From: Streptococcus mitis NCTC 12261
GTDB taxonomy: Bacteria; Bacillota; Bacilli; Lactobacillales; Streptococcaceae
Length of the DNA stretch: 64,000 nucleotides
Assembly: GCF_000148585.2 (NCBI RefSeq)
Contig: NZ_CP028414.1
Location: 1,045,501-1,109,500, forward strand
Direction: 5' to 3'
Shown piece by piece: positions 48,273 to 57,623 of the stretch; within the stretch, counting starts at the first letter, position 1, and every line of letters starts with the position of its first letter. The position numbers and the translations under genes were made by a program. The notes under the pieces were generated by a model. The model worked only from the letters and a program-made list of their open reading frames with translations, was not told the DNA's origin and ran no database searches.

Positions 48273-49178
48273 CATATGTTTTAAACGTTCAATCCGTTCT
48301 GAGATAGGTGGGTGGGTATAAAAGAGTTTTTGGAACCCTCCCCCTTTCTTGGGATCATTGATATAAAGTGCACTGCTGGCATCATCGACAGGACGACTCA
48401 TCGGTTTACTATTATCCAACTTACATAGAGCATTAATCATCCCTTGAGGATTACGAGTCAACTCGACACTGGAAGCATCAGCAAGGAATTCCCTCTGACG
48501 AGAAATAGCTAGTTGTACCAAGGTGGCAGCAAGAGGTGCCAGCACAATAGCTAGTAGAGAAACTACGAGCATAATGATTTCTAAGCCATTTCCATCTCGG
48601 TCATCATCACTTCGTCTGCGACCTGCTCCACCCCACCACATCATACGACCGGCCATACTAGAAAGCATGGTGATAGCACTAGCAAGGGCAACAGCAATAG
48701 TCGAAATACGGATATCGTAATTACGAATATGACTGACTTCATGTCCCATAACAGCTTCTAGTTCTTCACGATTCATGATAGCGAGGAGACCTGACGTCGC
48801 AGCAACCGCTGCGTTTTGAGGGTTAGAACCTGTCGCAAAGGCATTTAAGGCTGGATCATCAATGATGAAAACACGAGGCATAGGAATCTGAGCCACCATA
48901 GCCATATCTTCCACTACATGGTAGAGGTCTGGTGCCGTTTGTTCATCCACCTCACGCGCTCCATTCATGGACATGACGATCTCTGTCGATTGAAAAATCA
49001 TGGACAAGGCATAGATAAAGCCGATAATCAGTGCGATAACCAAACCACCAAGCCCAGATCGCATAAAGAGGTAGCCAACCGCATAGCCAACAAGAGCTAA
49101 GAGTAGGAAAAATACCAACAATAAAATCCAGGTTCTTCGTTTATTGCTTGCAATTTGATCAAACAACATCTTAGTCAC
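48270..49178 (-). CDS. htpX: Membrane zinc metalloprotease HtpX
   Basis: 302 aa M48-family protease. Two N-terminal membrane segments (about 15-60), the zinc motif [13 protein letters not shown] near residue 143 and two more membrane segments following. It degrades damaged membrane proteins. It overlaps the lemA end by 8 bases, the standard streptococcal lemA-htpX pair. Confidence 0.95.
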   Translation of the reverse strand: MTKMLFDQIASNKRRTWILLLVFFLLLALVGYAVGYLFMRSGLGGLVIALIIGFIYALSMIFQSTEIVMSMNGAREVDEQTAPDLYHVVEDMAMVAQIPMPRVFIIDDPALNAFATGSNPQNAAVAATSGLLAIMNREELEAVMGHEVSHIRNYDIRISTIAVALASAITMLSSMAGRMMWWGGAGRRRSDDDRDGNGLEIIMLVVSLLAIVLAPLAATLVQLAISRQREFLADASSVELTRNPQGMINALCKLDNSKPMSRPVDDASSALYINDPKKGGGFQKLFYTHPPISERIERLKHM

Positions 49179-49731
49179 CTAAACCGCTAAAATCAACTTT
49201 AGGAACTGACTTTTCCTCTTCTGGTGTTTGAAGGAAATCTGCTGCTTTAAATCCAAACATTCCAGCGATAATATTGCTTGGGAAAGTTTCTAATTTTACA
49301 TTGTAGTTGCTGACAACACTGTTGTAGAGTTGACGGGAGTAAGAAATTTTATTTTCTGTGTTTGTCAACTCCTCTTGCAATTTAACAAAGTTGGCACTAG
49401 CTTTCAAATCTGGATAGCTTTCTGCAACTGCAAAAATACCTGAAACCTGACGAGTGAGGGCATCACTAGCTTTCATAGCTTCTGCTGGTGAAGTCGCTGC
49501 TGCCACTTGGTTACGCAGTTCTGCCACCTTTTCAAGGGTAGAACCTTCATATTTGGCATAACCTTTTACAGTCTCAATCAAGTTTGGCAAGAGATCATTT
49601 CGACGTTTCAACTGAACATCAATCTGACTCCAAGCCTCCTTTGTTTGCATACGATTCTTAACCAAACCGTTATAGCTAACAATTACAAAAATAACAATAA
49701 GAGCGATAACTCCAAGAATAATCCAAGTCAT
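49171..49731 (-). CDS. lemA: LemA family protein
   Basis: 186 aa. A single N-terminal membrane helix is followed by a helical domain with the LemA signature [19 protein letters not shown] and [17 protein letters not shown]. Function unclear; forms a conserved operon with htpX, suggesting cell-envelope quality control. Confidence 0.94.
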   Translation of the reverse strand: MTWIILGVIALIVIFVIVSYNGLVKNRMQTKEAWSQIDVQLKRRNDLLPNLIETVKGYAKYEGSTLEKVAELRNQVAAATSPAEAMKASDALTRQVSGIFAVAESYPDLKASANFVKLQEELTNTENKISYSRQLYNSVVSNYNVKLETFPSNIIAGMFGFKAADFLQTPEEEKSVPKVDFSGLGD

Positions 49732-49824
49732 TATATAAGTCCTTTCTACTTTTAGATTAGTACCAGTATATCAAATTTTTAATGATTGTGGTAAAATAAG
49801 ATAATACTAAAGAAGGAAATAACT

Positions 49825-50538
49825 ATGAAACCAGAAACATTTTACAACCTGCTTGCCGAGCAGAATCTTCCACTTTCGGACCAGCAAAAAAAACAATTTG
49901 AACGTTATTTTGAACTCTTGGTCGAGTGGAATGAAAAAATCAATCTAACAGCTATTACAGACAAGGATGAAGTTTATCTCAAACATTTTTACGATTCGAT
50001 TGCACCCATCCTTCAAGGTTTGATTCCTAATGAAACTATCAAACTGCTTGATATCGGGGCCGGGGCAGGATTTCCTAGTCTACCGATGAAAATTCTCTAT
50101 CCTCAGTTAGATGTAACTATCATTGATTCACTCAATAAGCGTATCAACTTCCTGCAACTTTTGGCTCAAGAACTGGATTTGGATGGTGTTCATTTCTACC
50201 ATGGACGTGCCGAAGATTTTGCACAAGACAAGAACTTCCGTGCTCAATATGATTTTGTAACAGCTCGTGCGGTTGCCCGCATGCAGGTTTTATCTGAATT
50301 AACTATTCCCTACCTTAAAGTTGGCGGAAAACTATTGGCACTAAAGGCCAGCAATGCGCCTGAGGAATTATTAGAAGCTAAGAATGCTCTCAACCTCCTT
50401 TTTAGTAAGGTCGGAGACAATCTCAGCTACGCCCTACCGAATGGAGATCCGCGTTATATTACAGTGGTGGAAAAGAAAAAAGAAACACCAAATAAATATC
50501 CAAGAAAGGCTGGCATGCCCAACAAACGCCCGCTTTAA
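49825..50538 (+). CDS. rsmG: 16S rRNA (guanine527-N7)-methyltransferase RsmG
   Basis: 237 aa SAM methyltransferase, formerly GidB. SAM-binding motif [16 protein letters not shown] near residue 72 and the catalytic-region RAVARMQVL near 150 fit. It modifies 16S rRNA at the streptomycin-binding region; loss gives low-level streptomycin resistance. A TGG-TAAAAT -10 lies at about 49789-49797. Confidence 0.96.
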   Translation: MKPETFYNLLAEQNLPLSDQQKKQFERYFELLVEWNEKINLTAITDKDEVYLKHFYDSIAPILQGLIPNETIKLLDIGAGAGFPSLPMKILYPQLDVTIIDSLNKRINFLQLLAQELDLDGVHFYHGRAEDFAQDKNFRAQYDFVTARAVARMQVLSELTIPYLKVGGKLLALKASNAPEELLEAKNALNLLFSKVGDNLSYALPNGDPRYITVVEKKKETPNKYPRKAGMPNKRPL

Positions 50539-50556
50539 ATTTTTTAGTAAAAAATA

Positions 50557-50719
50557 TTTACAAAGTTCGGAATTTCTGCTATACTATCACAAGCAAAGGT
50601 TTTTAATGTCATCCCGTGAGGTGACGAAGACGCAGAAATACTTGAAACTCTTTAAAGTCTAGATTTTAGAGAAGTCTTACTCTGAGGGCCTATTGCTGTA
50701 AAATAATGGGCTCTTTTTT
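50557..50719 (+). promoter_or_regulatory. uraA promoter and PyrR attenuator
   Basis: TTTACA (50557-50562), 17 bases, TATACT (50580-50585) with TGC extension. Then PyrR hairpin GTCATCCCGTGAGGTGAC (50608-50625, loop TCCCGTGAGG) and a terminator at 50684-50719 (GAG...CCTATT with AATGGGCTC, then TTTTTT). This places uracil uptake under the same UMP-sensing control as the pyr operon. Confidence 0.9.
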
Positions 50720-50741
50720 GATGCCCAAAAGTGAGGTTTAT

Positions 50742-52025
50742 ATGAAACAAGAATCAACTGTTGATTTGTTACTAGACGTTGACCAACGTCCTTCGGCGGG
50801 AAAAGGAATTCTCCTTAGCTTCCAACACGTTTTCGCCATGTTTGGTGCGACCATCTTGGTACCCTTGATTTTGGGAATGCCTGTATCTGTTGCCCTTTTT
50901 GCTTCAGGTGTTGGAACACTCATCTACATGATCGCAACTGGTTTTAGAGTTCCAGTTTATCTAGGATCATCATTCGCCTTTATCACAGCTATGTCCCTAG
51001 CTATGAAGGAACTAGGAGGGGATGTATCAGCTGCACAAACAGGGGTTATCCTTACAGGTTTTATCTATGTCCTTGTGGCTGCAAGTGTTCGTTTTGCGGG
51101 TACAAAATGGATTGATAAACTCTTGCCACCAATCATCATCGGACCTATGATCATCGTTATCGGTCTTGGACTTGCAGGTTCAGCTGTTACTAACGCTGGT
51201 CTTGTAGCTGATGGAAATTGGAAAAATGCTCTTGTAGCAGTTGTTACTTTCTTGATTGCTGCCTTTATCAATACAAAAGGAAAAGGCTTCCTACGAATCA
51301 TTCCATTCCTCTTTGCCATTATTGGTGGTTACCTCTTCGCACTAACCCTTGGCTTGGTTGACTTTACACCAGTTCTGAAAGCTAACTGGTTTGAAATCCC
51401 TGGTTTCTACTTGCCATTTAGCACAGGTGGTGCCTTTAAAGAATACAATCTTTACTTCGGTCCAGAAACCATCGCTATCTTGCCAATCGCTATCGTAACA
51501 ATTTCTGAACATATCGGAGACCATACTGTTTTGGGTCAAATCTGTGGACGTCAGTTCTTGAAAGAACCAGGTCTTCACCGTACTCTTCTTGGTGACGGTA
51601 TCGCAACTTCTGTTTCTGCCTTCCTTGGTGGACCAGCCAATACAACTTATGGAGAAAATACAGGGGTTATCGGTATGACTCGTATCGCTTCTGTATCAGT
51701 TATCCGTAACGCTGCCTTCATCGCGATTGCCCTTAGCTTCCTTGGTAAATTCACTGCCTTGATTTCAACCATTCCAAATGCTGTACTTGGTGGTATGTCA
51801 ATCCTTCTCTATGGGGTTATCGCCAGCAACGGTTTGAAAGTTTTGATCAAAGAACGTGTTGATTTCGCTCAAATGCGTAACCTAATCATCGCAAGTGCTA
51901 TGTTGGTCCTTGGGCTTGGAGGAGCTATCCTTAAACTTGGTCCAGTTACCCTTTCAGGAACTGCCCTATCAGCCATGACAGGAATCATCTTGAACTTGAT
52001 CTTGCCATACGAAAATAAAGACTAA
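50742..52025 (+). CDS. uraA: Uracil permease (UraA/PyrP type)
   Basis: 427 aa with 12-14 hydrophobic segments, NCS2 (nucleobase:cation symporter) family. I use ATG 50742 (MKQESTVDLLLDVD), preceded by GTGAGGT; an earlier ATG in the same frame lies in the terminator stem. NCS2 motif ISEHIGDHTVLG near residue 246 carries the key acidic residue, and GGPANTTYGEN is the substrate-binding stretch. Controlled by the PyrR attenuator upstream. Confidence 0.95.
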   Translation: MKQESTVDLLLDVDQRPSAGKGILLSFQHVFAMFGATILVPLILGMPVSVALFASGVGTLIYMIATGFRVPVYLGSSFAFITAMSLAMKELGGDVSAAQTGVILTGFIYVLVAASVRFAGTKWIDKLLPPIIIGPMIIVIGLGLAGSAVTNAGLVADGNWKNALVAVVTFLIAAFINTKGKGFLRIIPFLFAIIGGYLFALTLGLVDFTPVLKANWFEIPGFYLPFSTGGAFKEYNLYFGPETIAILPIAIVTISEHIGDHTVLGQICGRQFLKEPGLHRTLLGDGIATSVSAFLGGPANTTYGENTGVIGMTRIASVSVIRNAAFIAIALSFLGKFTALISTIPNAVLGGMSILLYGVIASNGLKVLIKERVDFAQMRNLIIASAMLVLGLGGAILKLGPVTLSGTALSAMTGIILNLILPYENKD

Positions 52026-52129
52026 TACTCTTCGAAAATCAAATTCAAACCACGTCAACGTCGCCTTGCCGTACTCAAGTACAGCCTGCGGCTAGTTTCC
52101 TAGTTTGTTCTTTGATTTTCATTGAGTAT
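52025..52129. repeat. BOX element, short A-C type without boxB
   Basis: About 105 bases from ATACTCTTCGAAAATC to TTTTCATTGAGTAT, with the same ends as the two longer BOX copies but lacking the central GACTTCGTCAGTC-containing unit. Its first base is the last A of the uraA stop codon. Confidence 0.88.
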
Positions 52130-52153
52130 GAGAGTCTAAATACATCAAAAAAC

Positions 52154-52187
52154 GAGCATTTCCAATTACGGAAGTGCTCATTTTTCT
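52154..52187 (+). terminator. uraA terminator
   Basis: GAGCATTTCC with GGAAGTGCTC, a 10-bp stem with one G-U pair, followed by ATTTTTCTT. It sits past the BOX element. Confidence 0.82.
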
Positions 52188-52194
52188 TCTTTCT

Positions 52195-52223
52195 AAAAAA
52201 GGAAAGCCCTGCGGCCTTCCTTT
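52195..52223 (-). terminator. ffh terminator
   Basis: On the minus strand AAGGAAGGCC and GGGCTTTCC form a stem followed by TTTTTT, just after the ffh stop. Confidence 0.8.
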
Positions 52224-52226
52224 GTC

Positions 52227-53798
52227 TTACTTGCGTTTCTTCTTCGCTTTCTTCATTTTATTAGCCATGCGTTTCATAGACTGTTTCATGGCAAATTCAC
52301 CGATTTTACCTTTGAGTCCACCACCAAACATCTGGCTCATATCTGGCATTCCTGCTCCTCCGAGAGCTGATAAGTCAGGCATACCACCTTGTCCCATCAT
52401 TCCTTCAAGGGCAGACATGTCCATCCCTCCCATATTTGGCATATTTTTAGGAAGGTTGTTTGGATTGATCCCCATTTGCTTCATCATCTTATTCATATCT
52501 CCAGACATAACACCCTGCATGAGTTGTTTAGCCTGGTTAAAATCTTTAATGAATTTATTGACTTCGACAAATGTATTTCCAGAACCAGCTGCGATACGAC
52601 GTCGACGGCTTGGATTTAACAAATCTGGATTTTCACGTTCTTCAGGTGTCATGGAAGACACAATGGCACGTTTGCGCGCAATCTGGCGTTCATCTACCTT
52701 CATGTTTTGAAGTGCTGGATTGTTGGCCATACCTGGAATCATCTTGAGCAAGTCTTCCATCGGCCCCATATTTTGCACCTGATCCAACTGATCGATGAAA
52801 TCATTGAAATCAAAGGTATTCTCACGCATTTTCTCAGCCATTTCAAGGGCTTTTTGCTCATCGTATTCTTGAGAAGCTTTCTCAATCAAAGTGAGCATAT
52901 CCCCCATACCAAGGATACGGCTAGACATGCGGTCTGGGTGGAAGGTTTCAATGTCCGTAATCTTTTCACCTGTACCAGTGAACTTGATTGGTTTTCCAGT
53001 AATGTGACGAACAGATAGAGCAGCACCACCACGAGTATCGCCATCAATCTTGGTAAGGATAACCCCAGTTACTTCTAACTGAGTATTAAACTCACGCGCA
53101 ACATTGGCCGCTTCTTGACCAATCATGGCATCAACGACGAGCAGAATTTCGTTTGGTTGAGCCAATGCTTTCACGTCACGAAGTTCATTCATCAAAAGCT
53201 CATCAATCTGCAAACGACCTGCAGTATCAATCAAGACATAGTCGTTATGATTGGCTTGAGCTTGTTCCAAACCTTGACGAACAATATCAACAGCTGGTAC
53301 TTCTGTTCCAAGTGCAAAGACAGGCACATCAATTTGTTGACCCAGAGTTTTCAACTGGTCGATAGCCGCAGGACGGTAAATATCCGCCGCAATCATCAAA
53401 GGACGAGCATTTTCTTCCTTCTTGAGTTTGTTGGCCAATTTACCAGCAAAGGTTGTTTTACCAGCCCCCTGCAAACCAACCATCATGATGATTGTAGGAA
53501 TCTTAGGTGACTTGATAATTTCTGCCGTATCAGAACCTAAAACGGCTGTCAGTTCCTCATCTACAATTTTAATAATCTGTTGCGCAGGATTAAGGGTATC
53601 AATGACCTCATGCCCGACTGCACGCTCACGAACTTTCTTGATAAAGTCCTTTACAACAGGCAAGGCAACGTCGGCCTCAAGCAAGGCCAAGCGAATTTCT
53701 TTGGTTGCCTCTTGGACATCAGATTCAGAGATTTTTCCTTTTTTACGTAGATTTTTAAAGACGTTCTGCAAACGTTCTGTTAAACTTTCAAATGCCAT
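52227..53798 (-). CDS. ffh: Signal recognition particle protein Ffh
   Basis: 523 aa. N domain, G domain (GLQGAGKTTFAGKL near residue 107, DTAGR, TKIDGDTRGG) and a Met-rich M domain with a glycine- and methionine-rich tail (KNMPNMGGMDM...) and a basic C-terminus. It binds 4.5S RNA and signal peptides and partners FtsY. It follows ylxM by 11 bases, the usual order. Confidence 0.97.
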   Translation of the reverse strand: MAFESLTERLQNVFKNLRKKGKISESDVQEATKEIRLALLEADVALPVVKDFIKKVRERAVGHEVIDTLNPAQQIIKIVDEELTAVLGSDTAEIIKSPKIPTIIMMVGLQGAGKTTFAGKLANKLKKEENARPLMIAADIYRPAAIDQLKTLGQQIDVPVFALGTEVPAVDIVRQGLEQAQANHNDYVLIDTAGRLQIDELLMNELRDVKALAQPNEILLVVDAMIGQEAANVAREFNTQLEVTGVILTKIDGDTRGGAALSVRHITGKPIKFTGTGEKITDIETFHPDRMSSRILGMGDMLTLIEKASQEYDEQKALEMAEKMRENTFDFNDFIDQLDQVQNMGPMEDLLKMIPGMANNPALQNMKVDERQIARKRAIVSSMTPEERENPDLLNPSRRRRIAAGSGNTFVEVNKFIKDFNQAKQLMQGVMSGDMNKMMKQMGINPNNLPKNMPNMGGMDMSALEGMMGQGGMPDLSALGGAGMPDMSQMFGGGLKGKIGEFAMKQSMKRMANKMKKAKKKRK

Positions 53799-53809
53799 TT
53801 TTCTTCCTC

Positions 53810-54142
53810 TTATTCTCTATTATCAATACTTGTTAAAATTTCTATCTGCTCCTGCAGAAAGTCATCCTTGGGATAGCGCTCCAAAATCTGGTCAAAAATT
53901 TGACTGCGGACAATGTAGTCCGAGTACATGTGCAATTTCATCTCATAATCTTCCAGAATCTTTTCTGTCCGCTTGATATTATCATAGACAGCCTGACGAC
54001 TGACGCCGAACTCTTCAGCAATCTCAGCAAGGCTGTAATCATCAGCGTAGTAGAGCTCGATATAATTCATTTGCTTATCTGTCAAAAGCGCCGCATAAAA
54101 TTCAAAGAGCGCATTCATACGATTGGTTTTTTCAATTTCCAT
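53810..54142 (-). CDS. ylxM: YlxM helix-turn-helix protein
   Basis: 110 aa. A sigma-70 region 4-like helix-turn-helix ([20 protein letters not shown], residues 31-50) is obvious. In streptococci YlxM modulates SRP assembly and it is co-transcribed with ffh. The ATG at 54142 has a run of A upstream and an ATTATACC-type -10 near 54153. Confidence 0.93.
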
Positions 54143-54232
54143 AACTTTTATTATACCAAAAATTAGCCTAATCTACCACATTAGCAGGCTAATCCGAGAA
54201 GATAGCTAGCAAAATTTGAAAAAGACAAGAGA

Positions 54233-54610
54233 CTATCCCCAAGTAATTTCCAATTGATAGCTGGCAAAAGGATGTCCCTCTTGATTTTGTAGTTGATAAG
54301 CTAGCTCAATCTTTTGCCCATCAACTTGATAATGGTTCGTTTGGATGATAAACTCCTGCATGCCCATAGGTGTAGGAATATAGGCTAAACTATCGCTATC
54401 CTTTAGAAAGCGCATAATGGTCTTGGGATTGGAAAATCGACTCATCACCAGTTCTTGACCATGAAATTTAATAACCACTTTTTCCTTTTCCTCATTATAG
54501 AAAAGCAGGTAGCTATAATCTCCTTTTTCATGCACTTCCACGTCATAAAGTTGGTCAATCACTTCCAACTGCTCATCAAACTGAATCGTATTTCGCATCC
54601 GAATCTTCAC
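54233..54610 (-). CDS. DUF1934 family protein (YwiB-like)
   Basis: 125 aa, predicted all-beta barrel (calycin-like) soluble protein, with YLLFYNEEKEKVVIKFHG in the middle. It starts at GTG 54610, with AGAGGA 8 bases upstream. Function unknown. Divergent from the HD phosphohydrolase gene. Confidence 0.8.
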   Translation of the reverse strand: MKIRMRNTIQFDEQLEVIDQLYDVEVHEKGDYSYLLFYNEEKEKVVIKFHGQELVMSRFSNPKTIMRFLKDSDSLAYIPTPMGMQEFIIQTNHYQVDGQKIELAYQLQNQEGHPFASYQLEITWG

Positions 54611-54666
54611 ATCAAGTCCTCTTTCTTGTCTCTTGTCCTACTATTTTACCAAAAACTCTAGCTTTT

Positions 54667-54675
54667 TGCTATAAT
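54667..54675 (+). promoter_or_regulatory. HD phosphohydrolase promoter, probably giving a leaderless mRNA
   Basis: TGC-TATAAT with TATAAT at 54670-54675 lies only 6 bases before the ATG at 54682. Transcription starting about 7 bases after the -10 would begin at the ATG itself, and there is no room for a Shine-Dalgarno. Confidence 0.75.
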
Positions 54676-54681
54676 GGTCAT

Positions 54682-55986
54682 ATGAACGAAAAAGTATTCC
54701 GTGACCCAATTCACAACTACATCCATGTTAATAATCAAATCATCTATGACTTGATCAATACAAAAGAATTTCAGCGTTTACGCCGGATTAAACAACTGGG
54801 GACTTCCAGTTATACCTTCCACGGTGGAGAACACAGCCGCTTCTCCCACTGTCTAGGAGTCTATGAAATTGCACGACGTATCACAGAGATTTTTGAAGAA
54901 AAATATCCTGAGGAATGGAATCCTGCCGAGTCCCTCTTGACCATGACCGCTGCTCTTTTACACGACCTTGGGCATGGTGCCTACTCCCATACTTTTGAAC
55001 ATCTCTTTGATACAGACCATGAAGCCATTACTCAGGAGATTATCCAAAGTCCTGAAACGGAGATTCACCAAGTCCTGCTACAAGTGGCACCTGATTTCCC
55101 AGAAAAGGTAGCCAGTGTCATTAACCATACCTATTCTAACAAGCAGGTCGTGCAACTCATTTCCAGTCAAATAGATGCAGACCGCATGGACTATCTCTTG
55201 CGCGACTCCTATTTTACTGGGGCATCTTATGGGGAATTTGACCTGACTCGCATTCTCCGAGTCATTCGTCCTATCGAAAATGGCATCGCCTTTCAGCGCA
55301 ATGGCATGCATGCCATCGAGGACTATGTCCTCAGTCGTTACCAAATGTATATGCAGGTTTATTTCCACCCTGCAACTCGGGCTATGGAAGTTCTCCTACA
55401 GAATCTTCTCAAGCGGGCTAAGGAACTTTATCCAGAAGACAAGGACTTCTTTGCCCGAACTTCTCCACATCTCCTGCCATTCTTTGAAAAAAATGTGACC
55501 TTGTCTGATTATCTGGCTCTGGATGATGGTGTGATGAATACCTACTTCCAGCTCTGGATGACCAGTCCTGATAAGATTCTTGCAGACCTGTCGCAACGCT
55601 TTGTCAACCGCAAGGTCTTTAAATCCATTACCTTTTCACAAGAAGATCAAAACCAGCTCGCCAGCATGAGAAAATTGGTTGAGGACATCGGCTTTGATCC
55701 TGACTACTATACTGCCATTCATAAGAACTTCGACCTCCCTTATGATATCTATCGTCCCGAATCTGAAAATCCACGTACACAGATTGAAATTTTACAAAAA
55801 AATGGAGAACTGGCCGAACTCTCTAGCCTGTCTCCTATCGTCCAATCCCTTGCTGGCAGTCGCCACGGAGATAATCGTTTTTATTTCCCGAAAGAAATGT
55901 TGGACCAAAACAGTATCTTTGCTAGCATTACCCAGCAATTTTTACACTTGATTGAAAACGATCATTTTACCCCAAATAAAAACTAG
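54682..55986 (+). CDS. HD-domain phosphohydrolase (dNTPase / YwfO-like)
   Basis: 434 aa. The HD metal-binding set is present: GGEHSRFSHCLGV (first His residues), LLHDLGHGAYSHTFEH (His-Asp pair near residue 94) and DADRMDYLLRDSY. Family members of this class hydrolyse deoxynucleoside triphosphates, with YwfO as a Bacillus example. The ATG falls 6 bases after a TATAAT, so the message is probably leaderless. It abuts the next HAD gene by 12 bases with GAAGAGGAAA as SD. Confidence 0.9.
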   Translation: MNEKVFRDPIHNYIHVNNQIIYDLINTKEFQRLRRIKQLGTSSYTFHGGEHSRFSHCLGVYEIARRITEIFEEKYPEEWNPAESLLTMTAALLHDLGHGAYSHTFEHLFDTDHEAITQEIIQSPETEIHQVLLQVAPDFPEKVASVINHTYSNKQVVQLISSQIDADRMDYLLRDSYFTGASYGEFDLTRILRVIRPIENGIAFQRNGMHAIEDYVLSRYQMYMQVYFHPATRAMEVLLQNLLKRAKELYPEDKDFFARTSPHLLPFFEKNVTLSDYLALDDGVMNTYFQLWMTSPDKILADLSQRFVNRKVFKSITFSQEDQNQLASMRKLVEDIGFDPDYYTAIHKNFDLPYDIYRPESENPRTQIEILQKNGELAELSSLSPIVQSLAGSRHGDNRFYFPKEMLDQNSIFASITQQFLHLIENDHFTPNKN

Positions 55987-55998
55987 AAGAGGAAATTT

Positions 55999-56805
55999 AT
56001 GAGTATTAAACTAATCGCTGTCGATATCGACGGAACCCTAGTCAATAGCCAAAAGGAAATCACTCCTGAAGTCTTTTCTGCCATCCAAGATGCCAAAGAA
56101 GCTGGTGTCAAAGTCGTCATTGCAACTGGCCGCCCTATCGCAGGTGTTGCCAAACTTCTGGACGACTTGCAGTTGAGAGACGAGGGTGACTATGTGGTGA
56201 CCTTCAATGGTGCCCTTGTCCAAGAAACTGCTACAGGGCATGAGATTATCAGCGAATCCTTGACTTATGAGGATTATCTTGATATGGAATTTCTCAGTCG
56301 TAAGCTCGGTGTCCACATGCACGCCATTACCAAGGACGGCATCTACACAGCCAATCGCAATATCGGAAAATACACTGTGCACGAATCAACCCTCGTCAGC
56401 ATGCCTATCTTCTACCGCACCCCTGAAGAAATGGCCGATAAAGAAATCGTCAAGTGTATGTTCATCGATGAACCAGAAATCCTCGATACTGCTATCGAAA
56501 AGATACCAGCCGAATTTTACGAGCGCTACTCTATCAACAAATCTGCTCCTTTCTACCTCGAACTCCTTAAAAAGAATGTGGACAAAGGTTCAGCCATCAC
56601 TCACCTAGCTGAAAAACTCGGATTGACCAAAGATGAAACCATGGCTATCGGTGACGAAGAAAACGACCGTGCCATGCTGGAAGTCGTTGGCAACCCTGTA
56701 GTCATGGAAAACGGAAATCCAGAAATCAAAAAAATCGCCAAATACATCACCAAAACAAATGACGAATCTGGCGTTGCCCATGCCATCCGTACATGGGTAC
56801 TGTAA
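55999..56805 (+). CDS. Cof-type HAD phosphatase (IIB), third copy in the window
   Basis: 268 aa. DIDGTLVNSQKEITPE, ATGRPIAGVAKLL, and GDEENDRAMLEVVGN are the three HAD motifs. It is a paralog of the two near 12-13 kb. Likely phosphosugar or cofactor-phosphate phosphatase; substrate unassigned. Co-transcribed with the HD gene. Confidence 0.93.
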   Translation: MSIKLIAVDIDGTLVNSQKEITPEVFSAIQDAKEAGVKVVIATGRPIAGVAKLLDDLQLRDEGDYVVTFNGALVQETATGHEIISESLTYEDYLDMEFLSRKLGVHMHAITKDGIYTANRNIGKYTVHESTLVSMPIFYRTPEEMADKEIVKCMFIDEPEILDTAIEKIPAEFYERYSINKSAPFYLELLKKNVDKGSAITHLAEKLGLTKDETMAIGDEENDRAMLEVVGNPVVMENGNPEIKKIAKYITKTNDESGVAHAIRTWVL

Positions 56806-56820
56806 AAGGAAAGAATAGAT

Positions 56821-56846
56821 AAAAACCGCTCAGCTGAGCGGTTTTT
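56821..56846. terminator. Palindromic terminator after the HAD gene
   Basis: AAAAACCGCTCAGC/GCTGAGCGGTTTTT is a near-perfect palindrome with T-run, active in both directions. The stretch from 56847 to 56960 holds no other recognisable element. Confidence 0.9.
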
Positions 56847-56960
56847 AGTATAAATATATCACAATAAGAGTAAATCAATAAATTGAATGGCTGTTGCACA
56901 GTCACTTAAATCTTGATAGTACAAAAACAAAATGAACAGCTGTTATATCAAATGGAGACT

Positions 56961-57623
56961 TTATAACTCTGGTAATTCTACCTTCAAGCTCATATCCGTC
57001 GGTTGCAATACCTTCTGAACCGCAGCAAGAAAGGCTAGTCCATTATCCGATGGAAAATATTGGAAAGTGATATGAATGACTTTTTTGTCAAAGTTATCGC
57101 CATATCGCTCTACATATTGCTTGCTTTCGAGGAAGTAGATGTAGTTGTTGATTTTTTCTTGCAGAATTTCAAGATGGACTGCTTCTATTTCTTCCTCCCA
57201 GCCAATTGGATCCACAAGGAGTAACTCTAAATGACTATCTACAACACCAATAGAGTCTAGTTCGCTAGGTTTCAGTTTTGAAACGATAACTTGTGTAACG
57301 ATTTGATTAAATTCTTCAGGAGAAAATATTTTTTGGTTATCAGATAAATCATTAAAAATTAGATCAGGATTATTTCGTATAAAAATTTTGTCTGACTCTT
57401 CTTGTGTATATTGCTTTTTTGATTTCCAAAAACCATATTGCGCATAATTCATTAACTCTTTACCAGTATGTTCTCCCGACATATAGCTATCGGCAGCTTC
57501 TTTGGGGATTTCTCTAATCACTTCTGGGCAGGTAATATTAAAAGTTGGATAACGCAAGAAATACTTGTCACCATCTTGACAGATTTCCAATATATCTTTT
57601 TGACTAGTATAAATCGACTTCAT
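56961..57623 (-). CDS. Cytoplasmic protein at end of membrane-paralog operon (DUF6572-like C-terminus)
   Basis: 220 aa, no signal or membrane segment. The C-terminal half (about 125-220) resembles the DUF6572 type: a D-x-H-L-E-LLLVDPI-W strand region, then LQEKINNYIYFLES and ITFQYFPSDNG. The N-terminal half (DILEICQDGDKYFLRYPT) has no family I can name. It overlaps the end of the last membrane paralog by 20 bases, so it belongs to their operon. Function unknown; a role in protection against a neighbour's toxin is a guess from the array pattern. AT-rich relative to adjacent core genes. Confidence 0.6.
   Translation of the reverse strand: MKSIYTSQKDILEICQDGDKYFLRYPTFNITCPEVIREIPKEAADSYMSGEHTGKELMNYAQYGFWKSKKQYTQEESDKIFIRNNPDLIFNDLSDNQKIFSPEEFNQIVTQVIVSKLKPSELDSIGVVDSHLELLLVDPIGWEEEIEAVHLEILQEKINNYIYFLESKQYVERYGDNFDKKVIHITFQYFPSDNGLAFLAAVQKVLQPTDMSLKVELPEL

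Noticed and set aside
50706-50741. Longer uraA start
   Set aside because: The sequence is the 3' arm and T-run of the PyrR terminator; ATG 50742 has a GTGAGG site.
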